NCBI GenBank assembly: GCA_946615865.1
Contig: CAMOIJ010000001.1
Coordinates: 1-35,639 of the forward strand
DNA length: 35,639 nt
DNA from: an uncultured Lachnospiraceae bacterium
Lineage (GTDB): Bacteria; Bacillota; Clostridia; Lachnospirales; Lachnospiraceae
Direction of reading: 5' to 3'
Shown here: one piece after another, positions 6,950-14,796 of the stretch
Numbering within the stretch: the stretch's first letter is position 1
Layout of the letters: each line of letters begins with the position of its first letter
Translations under genes and position numbers: made by a program
The notes under the pieces: model-generated
Told to the model about the DNA's origin: nothing
What the model saw: the letters and a program-made list of their open reading frames with translations, nothing else
The model's database searches: none

Positions 6950-7753
6950 ATGAGTACCTACGATCTGAAACGACTTGAAGTCGCCATCCAATATATCCGG
7001 CGCATGTCAGACGGCAAAAACCCCGTCACCAACAGGCCCGCCCCGGAAAATGAAGTTCTTAACAACATGAACGTACACCGCTGCCTGAAGTTCATCGACG
7101 AAGTGCTGTCCGACGTCCACAAAAGCGGCGGAACTGTCGGCATGGTCTCGCAGCGCGCCCTCAAACAATCAGTCTCAGAAATCTTTCCTTACGAGGCATT
7201 GGTGCAGTACCGGTATCTGCAAGACCAGCAGATCTCCTACTTCCTGAAACAGCTTGAGGAATATCTGCCGGAAGGTCAAAAAATACCCGTCCCCGCCACA
7301 ACGATCACTTTGTGGATGCGCGAAAACGGATATCTGGAGAAAAAAGTGCTTAATGACACCGGCAAGGAAAACTCCGTTCCCACCGAAAAAGGTGAGAAAC
7401 TCGGACTCTATACGGAGAAAGCCGGCGCCTATCCCAATGAGTACTACCGCGTCTTCTATAATGAGAACGCTCAGCGCTTCATCATTGACAACTTCCGCCG
7501 TATTCTGACCGAATCCGAGGAAATCCGTGAGCGAAACCGCAGAGAGAAGAAAAAAGATGGATCACCGCGCAGCGCACGGCAAAGTGCAGGCAATGTAACT
7601 CAGGAAAATGCTCCAAATAAGCAAAGCGTAGACAATTCATCGCCTCATGGCTTTGAGTCCTCAGAACCTGCTCCTGTGGAAGACCTCCCTCAGGAATACT
7701 ATGATATGCTCAGAGATGGATGGGAAACTTCAGACAATGGAGTGCCGTGGTGA
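6950..7753 (+). CDS. hypothetical protein, possible winged-helix-like middle
   Basis: A 267-residue soluble protein that I do not recognise. ATG 6950 follows AAGGGAG (6935-6941) by 8 bases. The first 190 residues look folded and mostly helical. The central TTITLWMRENGYLEKK, then PTEKGEKLGLYTE, then a Tyr-rich strand and AQRFIIDNFRRIL, recall a helix-turn-helix or winged-helix arrangement, but this is only an impression. Residues after about 200 are polar and probably disordered (KKKDGSPRSARQSAG onward), ending in an acidic-aromatic tail, EYYDMLRDGWETSDNG. It is 48 bases downstream of the Rpn-type nuclease and upstream of a strong terminator, so the two are probably co-transcribed. No membrane segment or signal peptide. 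Confidence 0.75.
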   Translation: MSTYDLKRLEVAIQYIRRMSDGKNPVTNRPAPENEVLNNMNVHRCLKFIDEVLSDVHKSGGTVGMVSQRALKQSVSEIFPYEALVQYRYLQDQQISYFLKQLEEYLPEGQKIPVPATTITLWMRENGYLEKKVLNDTGKENSVPTEKGEKLGLYTEKAGAYPNEYYRVFYNENAQRFIIDNFRRILTESEEIRERNRREKKKDGSPRSARQSAGNVTQENAPNKQSVDNSSPHGFESSEPAPVEDLPQEYYDMLRDGWETSDNGVPW

Positions 7754-7800
7754 GCGAATTTATTATTCTGTTTTCCGACATTCAAAGCGAGAGACAATAG

Positions 7801-7840
7801 AAAAACGCACAGAAGATAATCTTCTTCTGTGCGTTTTTTT
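7801..7840. terminator. bidirectional intrinsic terminator
   Basis: A perfect 12-bp stem, ACGCACAGAAGA (7805-7816) with TCTTCTGTGCGT (7823-7834), 6-base loop, flanked by A5 on the left and T7 on the right. It closes the nuclease operon on the plus strand and the convergent lipoprotein operon on the minus strand. Confidence 0.92.
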
Positions 7841-7855
7841 CATTCATTGCGTCAC

Positions 7856-9166
7856 CTAATAAACTGCATTCACTGCATATTCTGCCTGTGCGTGTGTAAA
7901 ACCCTCGAACTCGAGTTGTTCTACCAATCCGCTTCTGGAGAAAGAGGAATAATCCAAGTACTGCTTCGCCTTTTTAACCGCCTGCTCATTCCAATCGGCA
8001 CCGCAGTGATCCGCCGCATAAACAGCTTCGGAGTGAGAATAGCCTTCAAATTCGAGCTGCTCGATCAAACCTGTATATGAAAAAGCGGAATAGTTCAAAT
8101 ACTGATATGCTTTTTCAAGAGCATTTTTCTCTCCGAAAGATGCAGAACCGATATCCGATACAGAAGATGATCCAGATGAATTCCCTGCGTGATAGCTTTC
8201 CGAATTTGCTGATGACGAAGACGAAGTTGAGCCTGACAAACGATCCGCATAATTATACTTTACTGTTCCATTGTGAATCCATAAGATATAATCACTCTCA
8301 GTATATGAATGGCTAATGTTTAAATGATCTACCCAGAAAATATTAGCATTCTCAGCATTTCCTCCGATCTTTACAACAGCCAATAGTGATTCACTGATAG
8401 ATTTCATGGAATCCACAAGTTTCTGCCAAGAATCATTCAGTTTGGAACTCCTAGTATCCAAAGCCTCCCTAAGGTTGTCCGGCGCTTGAAAATAAACATT
8501 GAGTTCACTTTTTTCTTTAACATAGACAATCTCATGTTCATAATCTGCGAAGTTTTCATCCATGAGTTTCTCTATTTTTTTGAAAGTCTCTGATTCTTCG
8601 AAAGGAGCTTTATAATCTTCTACAGATTCCACCGAACCGTCTCCGCGATCCAACACATAATCACAGTTTTCAGCCCACATAATGTGCAGCTTATCTTTAC
8701 CAAAACAGAGATGAAAATCCTGCTCATTCCCATACAGATTCCCTTGTGGTTCCGATTCAAACAGATATCCTTCCTCATTTGAGTCTCTTACTTCACCGTC
8801 CCCAATCTCTCCCATGTAACCGGAATAAGTGACTGTGCTGTATACTATACCCCCGGAAAGGTAAAACGAAACGTCCGCACTGTAAACATTCCCTCTTTCT
8901 GTAATATTTGCGAACTTGCCGCTGCAGTCATTAAGATCTTTCAGCCTCTGAATGAATTCTGTCTGTTCCGAATTTATGGATGGATTGTTCTTTAACTTTT
9001 CATAAGCCTTATCAATCGGCAGATTTTCAGAAGTCATTATTTCTGTGTAAAGAGTATTATTTTCCGCTGTCTTACCGGAACTGCTGCACCCCGGTACAGT
9101 CAACAGACAAAACATCAAAGCCATAACAATTATCATTCTTTTTATGTGGATAGGATTTGTAGTCAA
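7856..9166 (-). CDS. lipoprotein with two C-terminal Ltp-type repeats
   Basis: About 436 residues. The N-terminus has a basic stretch (HIKR), a hydrophobic core and a lipobox ending TVPGC (Cys27), so it should be lipid-anchored outside the membrane. The middle 300 residues are acidic and not recognised. A Ser-rich linker leads to two similar blocks of about 45 residues, each with a YL..S.FS..GL motif, then EQLEFEG and a final A.YA. They match the host cell surface-exposed lipoprotein (Ltp) repeat, found in phage superinfection-exclusion lipoproteins and in many Firmicutes surface proteins. No good ATG exists: GGTGGTGA at about 9174-9181 best fits TTG 9166, although TTG 9172 is possible; an earlier TTG at 9229 overlaps the upstream gene. 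It follows the lipoprotein gene ending at 9195 by 28 bases. Confidence 0.8.
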   Translation of the reverse strand: MTTNPIHIKRMIIVMALMFCLLTVPGCSSSGKTAENNTLYTEIMTSENLPIDKAYEKLKNNPSINSEQTEFIQRLKDLNDCSGKFANITERGNVYSADVSFYLSGGIVYSTVTYSGYMGEIGDGEVRDSNEEGYLFESEPQGNLYGNEQDFHLCFGKDKLHIMWAENCDYVLDRGDGSVESVEDYKAPFEESETFKKIEKLMDENFADYEHEIVYVKEKSELNVYFQAPDNLREALDTRSSKLNDSWQKLVDSMKSISESLLAVVKIGGNAENANIFWVDHLNISHSYTESDYILWIHNGTVKYNYADRLSGSTSSSSSANSESYHAGNSSGSSSVSDIGSASFGEKNALEKAYQYLNYSAFSYTGLIEQLEFEGYSHSEAVYAADHCGADWNEQAVKKAKQYLDYSSFSRSGLVEQLEFEGFTHAQAEYAVNAVY

Positions 9167-9194
9167 ATGCAATTCACCACCTGTACATTGAGTA

Positions 9195-10874
9195 TTATTT
9201 GTAGAAATCAAACGCCGAAATGACATCAACTTTTACTTCGCCATTTTCATATGTGAACGGTATCTCGATTTTTCCGTCAATATCATTAGTGCAGATAATA
9301 TATCCGTTCTTTACTTCATATGTTCCGCCGCTTGTATTGAACGACGTCCTCAGTTCATACTCATTGGGCTCCCAGAATTCTATCTGATATTTCATGTTGT
9401 TCGCATTGACATCCCACTGATAGCCGTTGATCTCTTCCTTAACCGCTGCAACCACTTCATTGTCAGCATCCTCAAGAGCCCACATCTCTTCTTCATAACC
9501 TTCAGGATCTGCCTTTTCTGCCACTTCCTCGGGACTATCGCAGAAAATTATCTCATCCGTTGTTAATCTGACCTTGTCCGCATCGGGTATTTGTGATTTA
9601 GATATGCTAATAGTTCTGCCGGCTTCGAGATCTCCTTTAGGAACTTCGAAAGTCTCGACAAATTTTCCTTCTTCGCCTACATATACTTCTTTCAAATAAG
9701 CACCATTATGATAATTCCTTAAATATCGGCTTTCCTTTTTTGACCTTACGGCTTTATAAGTATTTGCATCGTTTATCTTCACATTCATACTCTTGCTGTC
9801 GATCTTAAGATTCTGATCCTTTGTGTGAGCAGTATAGAATATATACAGAAACCGCATGTTTTCATTGTCTTTGGTCGAATAAGAATTATCGACATATACT
9901 CCATCAATAGTCATATAGTCGGTTTCTTTAACCGCGGATCCTCCTTTATTGTCCCCTGATGCTGTCTCCACCGTTCCGTTTACTGCGTCATTAATGTTGA
10001 TCCTGTATTCTTCTCTGCCGATATACTTATCCCCATCGCTGATGGAAATCTGAATTTTGGCATCCAGTGTGTACAGATCTTCCAAGGAGTCCAATGCAGT
10101 CGGATCTGGGCTTGTATTATAGTAAATATCATAAGTATATGTTTTTGTTTTCCCGGGAGCAGGACCAGAATTACCGTCCTGCATTGATGCAATAACACTT
10201 TCGTCCTTAATATAAGCATCCTGCAAATTGAAAAGGTATTCCTTATCACTGTTATTGTGGACTTTCAGCGTTATATATTTTTCTATTTGAGGTTCTCTTC
10301 CAGCCCAATTCACTTTCTTTTCAAAGAATTGTGTCAACTCTACTGTCACATATTCATTATCAAGAAGGATCGTGTCAGTGAATTCTGTTTTTTTGTTTTC
10401 CTCAGTCGATCCTGCTGCCGATGTATCCGTTTGGGATGTTGGTAAAGCGGCTGCTGTCTCTGCCTTTTCTTTGTATTCCTTAAGCTTATCCTCACTGAGT
10501 CTTGCAAAGGTTATACCATTAACCTCAAGGGTCTCATTATCTCCTTCTTTTTTCTTTACATAAGGATATTCTGCCTCAGCGACCTTTATCTTAACAGTTT
10601 CGGCATCTTCCTCCCATTTGACATCTGACTTATAAGCCCAGGGTAAATAATCCGGTATATTCTCTCCTTCATATTTCACTTCACTCAGTGTTATCCCTGA
10701 ACCGCCTTCTTCTAAAATTAAAATGGCCCCTTCTTCTGCCTTCCATCCTCCTACACCAGAAAACGGCCCGACATTCGCTGTTCCGGCGCCGCCGGTACCA
10801 GAACTGCTTCCACAGCTGCAGAGTATTCCTGCTAACACCAATAACATGGCAAGGATCGTAATTCTTTTTTTCAT
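9195..10874 (-). CDS. large lipoprotein of unknown function
   Basis: 559 residues starting at ATG 10874 after a G-rich ribosome binding site. The signal peptide MKKRITILAMLLVLAG ends in the lipobox ILCSC (Cys21), followed by a Gly/Ser spacer. The rest is acidic, Tyr-rich and strand-rich, with no recognised catalytic motif. Pieces such as YITLKVHNNSDKEYLF and DTILLDNEYVTVELTQF resemble the immunoglobulin-like DUF4352/DUF5067-type modules common in Firmicutes lipoproteins, and the end reads like a small beta-domain. It probably forms an operon with the downstream Ltp-type lipoprotein. Both are divergent from the ribbon-helix-helix gene, across a palindromic AT-rich region. Confidence 0.8.
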   Translation of the reverse strand: MKKRITILAMLLVLAGILCSCGSSSGTGGAGTANVGPFSGVGGWKAEEGAILILEEGGSGITLSEVKYEGENIPDYLPWAYKSDVKWEEDAETVKIKVAEAEYPYVKKKEGDNETLEVNGITFARLSEDKLKEYKEKAETAAALPTSQTDTSAAGSTEENKKTEFTDTILLDNEYVTVELTQFFEKKVNWAGREPQIEKYITLKVHNNSDKEYLFNLQDAYIKDESVIASMQDGNSGPAPGKTKTYTYDIYYNTSPDPTALDSLEDLYTLDAKIQISISDGDKYIGREEYRININDAVNGTVETASGDNKGGSAVKETDYMTIDGVYVDNSYSTKDNENMRFLYIFYTAHTKDQNLKIDSKSMNVKINDANTYKAVRSKKESRYLRNYHNGAYLKEVYVGEEGKFVETFEVPKGDLEAGRTISISKSQIPDADKVRLTTDEIIFCDSPEEVAEKADPEGYEEEMWALEDADNEVVAAVKEEINGYQWDVNANNMKYQIEFWEPNEYELRTSFNTSGGTYEVKNGYIICTNDIDGKIEIPFTYENGEVKVDVISAFDFYK

Positions 10875-10937
10875 CTGCGCCCCCTATCATAAGATTTAAA
10901 AATTCATTCACGTCATTACACAACGTCTTTTAAAATA

Positions 10938-10981
10938 TAGTATATTATACTACTTTTAACTACTTAATACTACTTTATAAT
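10938..10981. promoter_or_regulatory. candidate operator/promoter between lipoprotein operon and RHH gene
   Basis: TAGTATATTATACTA at 10938-10952 is a palindrome around one base. It is followed by direct repeats of ACTACTT-like blocks (about 10949-10975) and TATAAT at 10976-10981. The divergent intergenic region of 130 bases is very AT-rich. Ribbon-helix-helix proteins usually bind short repeated sites like these, so autoregulation and control of the lipoprotein operon are plausible. Confidence 0.5.
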
Positions 10982-11004
10982 CTGTCCTCAGGAGAATCTT
11001 TATA

Positions 11005-11187
11005 ATGAGAGACATGAATACACAAAAGCCATTAAAAACCAAAGTGAGCATAACGCTTGACGAAGATGTGATCAGAAGAATCAGAGAACTGGCCGAAGCA
11101 GACGACCGCAACTTCAGCCAGTATATTAATCTTGTGCTAAAAAAACATCTGGAAAAGAAACATACCGATGATCATAAGCCGGAATAA
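11005..11187 (+). CDS. ribbon-helix-helix (CopG/Arc-type) DNA-binding protein
   Basis: A 60-residue protein. KVSITLDEDVIRRIRELAE followed by DRNFSQYINLVLKKHL has the beta-strand, helix, turn, helix layout of the MetJ/Arc/CopG fold, which binds DNA as a dimer through the paired strands. AGGAG at 10990-10994 precedes ATG 11005; a second ATG lies at 11014. No toxin gene follows (the next gene is convergent), so it is more likely a stand-alone regulator than an antitoxin. Confidence 0.85.
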   Translation: MRDMNTQKPLKTKVSITLDEDVIRRIRELAEADDRNFSQYINLVLKKHLEKKHTDDHKPE

Positions 11188-11219
11188 GCATTCAGTGCAG
11201 CCGTCAGAATACTTACAAG

Positions 11220-11840
11220 TCAAAGGTCCAAAAGCTGTTTCTTCTTACTCTCAAATTCTTCCTGTGTCAAAACTCCATTGTCCAAAAGTTCTTTATACTT
11301 TTTCAGTTGATCAGTTACGTCAGAAGTACCGTTATTTTCAGGAACTGCTTCCGAATTATCTGTCAACATTCCTTTGATTCCCAACACGCTGATGACGCAA
11401 ACCACTGTCAAAAGCGCACACTCAATATAAAAACCCCACGTAGGTACATATTCGTAATGCCCGTAGTATCCCCAGGTAGCAGTTCCACCCGGCTCACCGT
11501 TCGGAACAGTAGACACTATATCCATACAGCTTATGAGCGCGAATAATACCGTAACTGCCAATGGGGCAAAATAGCAGAACATAGTCAGTTGATTTCTGAT
11601 TTTCAAGCTCTGCATGACCAGGATCGTTATGCTCATTGCAGCAGCTGCTGCAATGAGCAAGGCAAGCCACAAATACCGGGAATAGAGGCTGACACCTTCA
11701 GACCACGCTTTAGTTGCATGGCCAACTCCCGGTGCCTCATTTTTCCAGTAGTTCATTGTGAATATGACGGGCATAAAAGACAACAGCAAAAAAATGCTGA
11801 TGGAAGCGATTGATATCAGATTTGCATGACTCTTTTTCAT
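11220..11840 (-). CDS. four-helix membrane protein with C-terminal SHOCT domain
   Basis: 206 residues. Four hydrophobic segments are visible: about 8-30 (LISIASISIFLLLSF), 55-76 (YLWLALLIAAAAAM), 84-108 and 133-155 (FYIECALLTVVCVISVL). Between segments 3 and 4 is a Gly/Tyr-rich loop (GGTATWGYYGHYEYV). The last 30 residues, DQLKKYKELLDNGVLTQEE and on to KKKQLLDL, are a classical SHOCT domain, a short helical hairpin thought to mediate oligomerisation. The function is unknown. It is convergent with the RHH gene. ATG 11840 follows an AAAGGA-type ribosome binding site. Confidence 0.85.
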   Translation of the reverse strand: MKKSHANLISIASISIFLLLSFMPVIFTMNYWKNEAPGVGHATKAWSEGVSLYSRYLWLALLIAAAAAMSITILVMQSLKIRNQLTMFCYFAPLAVTVLFALISCMDIVSTVPNGEPGGTATWGYYGHYEYVPTWGFYIECALLTVVCVISVLGIKGMLTDNSEAVPENNGTSDVTDQLKKYKELLDNGVLTQEEFESKKKQLLDL

Positions 11841-11862
11841 GGTCCTTTCTCCTTATCACGCG

Positions 11863-11898
11863 AAAAAATACCTGCAGGATTAAACTCCTACAGGTATT
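11863..11898 (-). terminator. intrinsic terminator of the kinase gene
   Basis: Read on the minus strand, AATACCTGTAGGA pairs with TCCTGCAGGTATT (one mismatch) and is followed by T6. It lies about 45 bases past the kinase stop codon and just upstream of the SHOCT gene. Confidence 0.85.
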
Positions 11899-11941
11899 CT
11901 AATAAACACTGATCTGCCTTTGGTGGGCTCTGCGCCCACTC

Positions 11942-14179
11942 CTAAAACTCCGTACTGATCATTCCCTCCCAGTATCCGATCTGCTCGCCCCCGTCCGCGT
12001 AGACCCATATTTTGTATGACCGGTCGAACAGATTATAGCTGCTTTCTTCTTCGGAATAATTCACCTCAGCTGTGTCTCCGCTCTTGTATTCCTTTCCGTC
12101 GCTCCAGGTATCAGAATCATTTCCGACGGGGTCGTCAATACGGAACGTAACTGTAGTCGTGGCATCCGGAGGGCCGCCGCTCAGCTTTGCTCTTATATAG
12201 GCTGACTGCATGGAGCCGAAAGAATATGCCATACCGGTGCTGATAGAGGCGCGCCATTTGTAAATCTCGTTCTGCAGATCCTCCGCACCCTCGTAATTGC
12301 TGTCAACCAGTTCCTCGATATATTTATATGTCGCAGAAGTCGGCTCTTCGCATGTGCTCTCGCAATAGCGATATTTTGCCTCCGCTCCACGCTCGTCTGC
12401 ATCCTTATATCCTGAAATGCTTTCAAAGCTTGTCACCGCAGCCTGGAAGCTTCCGTTTTCTGCCTCCCTTACTGCTTTGAGATAGATACTCTCCTTGTAT
12501 TTTTCCGCGGCGTCCTTATAGTCTCCTAGCTCGCTGTATCTTTTCGAAGATTTATCATATTCTTTCCCGGCAAAAGCCGCTTCCGCCTCTTCATAGAGAG
12601 TCTCCTGCTTCAATAAAGAGAGCTCATCGCTGTCTCCGACACCTGCATCCAGCAAAGCGTCATAAATCAGCGACGCCTTGTCCCAATGCTGTGATTCCCG
12701 CTCACCAGCCGCGCTTGTAAGGAGTTCTTTGTAAATGTCATCAAGCTCACTATCCGAATCAGTATCGTATTTTTCAAGTGCGTTAAGGGCATTTGCAATT
12801 ACGTGAATTCCTGCAGCGCTTCCGGTCTCCCTGAAGTCCTCCATAGCTTTTCTGGCTGCACTCAATGTATGGTCAACACCGGCCTCCCAATGCCGCTGTG
12901 CATCCACTGCCTCTTCTTCCCTGAGCTTATACAGCGCACTCAGTCCTTCTTCAAAAGATTTCCTTGCAATTTCCGCCTCGGCTTTTCCGTAAAGGCTTAT
13001 GGCCTCCCAGGTTGTCTCCTCCCCGTAATATCTTGTCAAAATATCCCTGATCGCATCAGCATTTTCCGTATTTCCTGCCAGATAGCACCGTTTCTGTGTA
13101 TCTGCTATTTCGTCGCGAACGGACTGCTTCTGCTCCGCCGTCATCTTGCTGTAGGGATGCTCCTCCGCAAACTTTTCGACCACGGTCTGGATCTTCTCGT
13201 CTGTGCCCTTTATCTGTTCAATGGCCGAAAGCTCCGCGCGGATCGCCTCCTCCTGCCGCGCCGGGTACACGATGAATCTCCATCCTGTCCCTGTCAGGAT
13301 CAACACTGCTGCAACGACAGCCGCTGCCAGCGCGATCCTTGCCCTGATCCTGTGGCTCTTGTTCATCGGGTCAAAGCCCGGGATCTTCTCAAATTTTTGA
13401 TCAAGGGCCGACGTGTGCTCCCTGATCCTCAGGATTTGCGCCTTCATCTGAGCGGCAGAAGTATAGCGCTTCTTCGGATCCATTTCCGTAGCCTTCTTCG
13501 CGATGCGATTTGCATCAACGTTCCCAGGCAGCATGCGCTCAATCAGCTTACCAAGGGCATACAGATCCGTTCTGACATCTGACTGGGCAAAGCCATACTG
13601 CTCAGGAGCAGCAAGACCCTGCGTGCCGATCATCATGGTGTCCTTGTCCTGGCCGGTTATGTATATTTTGGCAGCATCGTAATCAATGATCTTGACAATT
13701 CCATCGTCTGTCACCATGATATTGGAGGCCTTGATATCGCGGTGGATGATCGGAGGATCAGCACTATGCAGAAACTCCAGTCCGTCACAGATCTGCGAGA
13801 GGATGTCGATGCGTTCGGAAAAGGGAAGCCCCTGGGAGATACCGGCACTCTCGGATTCCGTCCTGCCTATACCTGAGGTTTCTGTTTCGCCGCTGCCGGA
13901 AGCCTCCGACGCCCGAAGGATCTCGTCAAGCGTCCGGCCCTGAATAAGCTCCTCGATGACAACAAGGCTCTCACCATCTTTCCAGAAAGCCTGTACAGCA
14001 GCCACATTGCGGTTTTTGTGATCCCGCAGAAAGGCGTAAACATGTTCATTGTAGACATCGAGTGTCTTTTTAAAATATAATTTCCCTGTGGGGACATCCC
14101 TGACGACAGATTTGCCGTCTTCCAGGATTTTTATTTCATCATAGAGCGCGTTTTCGCACAGTTTCTCAAGTTCTGTCAT
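11942..14179 (-). CDS. membrane Ser/Thr protein kinase with extracytoplasmic helical repeats
   Basis: 745 residues. The N-terminal 270 are a Hanks-type kinase: Lys37-Lys38 in YFKK as the ATP lysine, HRDIKASNIM at 146-155 as catalytic loop, DYDAAK at 166-171 in place of DFG, and APEQYG at 191-196. The glycine-rich loop is not recognisable, and an insert rich in Ser/Glu/Gly (about 92-117) follows the hinge. One membrane segment spans about 281-303. The extracytoplasmic part is helical with TPR-like repeats (AEAAFAGKEYDKSSKRYSEL, FQAAVTSFESISGYKDA) and ends in a beta-rich domain. ATG 14179 has a GGGGGAG site. It is divergent from an HTH gene with 62 bases between, and that protein may be its substrate. 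Activity is expected but the degenerate loop leaves some doubt. Confidence 0.88.
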   Translation of the reverse strand: MTELEKLCENALYDEIKILEDGKSVVRDVPTGKLYFKKTLDVYNEHVYAFLRDHKNRNVAAVQAFWKDGESLVVIEELIQGRTLDEILRASEASGSGETETSGIGRTESESAGISQGLPFSERIDILSQICDGLEFLHSADPPIIHRDIKASNIMVTDDGIVKIIDYDAAKIYITGQDKDTMMIGTQGLAAPEQYGFAQSDVRTDLYALGKLIERMLPGNVDANRIAKKATEMDPKKRYTSAAQMKAQILRIREHTSALDQKFEKIPGFDPMNKSHRIRARIALAAAVVAAVLILTGTGWRFIVYPARQEEAIRAELSAIEQIKGTDEKIQTVVEKFAEEHPYSKMTAEQKQSVRDEIADTQKRCYLAGNTENADAIRDILTRYYGEETTWEAISLYGKAEAEIARKSFEEGLSALYKLREEEAVDAQRHWEAGVDHTLSAARKAMEDFRETGSAAGIHVIANALNALEKYDTDSDSELDDIYKELLTSAAGERESQHWDKASLIYDALLDAGVGDSDELSLLKQETLYEEAEAAFAGKEYDKSSKRYSELGDYKDAAEKYKESIYLKAVREAENGSFQAAVTSFESISGYKDADERGAEAKYRYCESTCEEPTSATYKYIEELVDSNYEGAEDLQNEIYKWRASISTGMAYSFGSMQSAYIRAKLSGGPPDATTTVTFRIDDPVGNDSDTWSDGKEYKSGDTAEVNYSEEESSYNLFDRSYKIWVYADGGEQIGYWEGMISTEF

Positions 14180-14241
14180 GGATACTCCCCCTCGGCTTTC
14201 GCACAACCCGATTATAACATGAACTTACGGGGAGATATATC

Positions 14242-14676
14242 ATGGACGAGACAACCACTAAAAAGCTGACTGATGTACTGTCAAACATCGACAACACGCG
14301 GGATATGGAGAAGTTTATGGAGCAGCCCAAAGTCGCGGACAGTTTCAAGAATTTCCCCGACTACTATCGCTCCCTCCCTGCCGTACAACAGGCTGAGAGC
14401 GGAGAACTCATCCAGAAGAGCGGCTTGGAGCGTTCCTACTACTACCAGGTTATGAAAGGCACCCGGAGCCCAAGCCGTGACAAAGTACTTCGCCTGTGTA
14501 TTGCAGCCAGACTGAGCCTTCGGGAGACGACCCGCGCTCTGGAGCTGAGCGGCAATGCCCCTCTGTACCCCAAGAATCGCCGTGACATCATCCTTACTGT
14601 CGCGATCAACCAATCCGCTTCTGTGGACGATGCCAATCTCCTGCTATTCAAATATGGGGAGGAGCCTCTTGCCTGA
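14242..14676 (+). CDS. small HTH (XRE-like) protein divergent from the kinase
   Basis: 144 residues. Residues about 45-105 look like an XRE-type helix-turn-helix: SGELIQKSGLERSYYYQVMKG, then SPSRDKVLRLCIAARLSLRE, the phage-repressor-like arrangement. The N-terminal 40 residues are polar and rich in Thr and Asp (MDETTTKKLTDVLSN), a form common in phosphorylated regulatory tails. The C-terminal part (NRRDIILTVAINQS) is probably for dimerisation. ATG 14242 follows GGGGAG. The shared promoter region with the kinase suggests joint regulation. A terminator follows at 14726. Confidence 0.8.
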   Translation: MDETTTKKLTDVLSNIDNTRDMEKFMEQPKVADSFKNFPDYYRSLPAVQQAESGELIQKSGLERSYYYQVMKGTRSPSRDKVLRLCIAARLSLRETTRALELSGNAPLYPKNRRDIILTVAINQSASVDDANLLLFKYGEEPLA

Positions 14677-14725
14677 GAATTTCTGTCCGGTATTAACAAG
14701 ATATTGTTTTCTTAACACTTGACGC

Positions 14726-14763
14726 AAAAAGCCGCCGAACCCCTCAAAAGGTCCGGCGGCTTT
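14726..14763. terminator. bidirectional intrinsic terminator
   Basis: AAAGCCGCCG pairs with CGGCGGCTTT around the loop AACCCCTCAAAAGGTC, with A and T runs on its two sides. It serves the HTH gene on the plus strand and the DUF362 gene on the minus strand. Confidence 0.9.
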
Positions 14764-14796
14764 AATCATGCCATTATCCTATCTTTTTTCCGTCTC

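Noticed and set aside
11005-11187. Toxin-antitoxin module with the RHH protein as antitoxin
   Set aside because: The neighbouring genes are a convergent SHOCT membrane protein and divergent lipoproteins; no toxin-like small ORF adjoins it.
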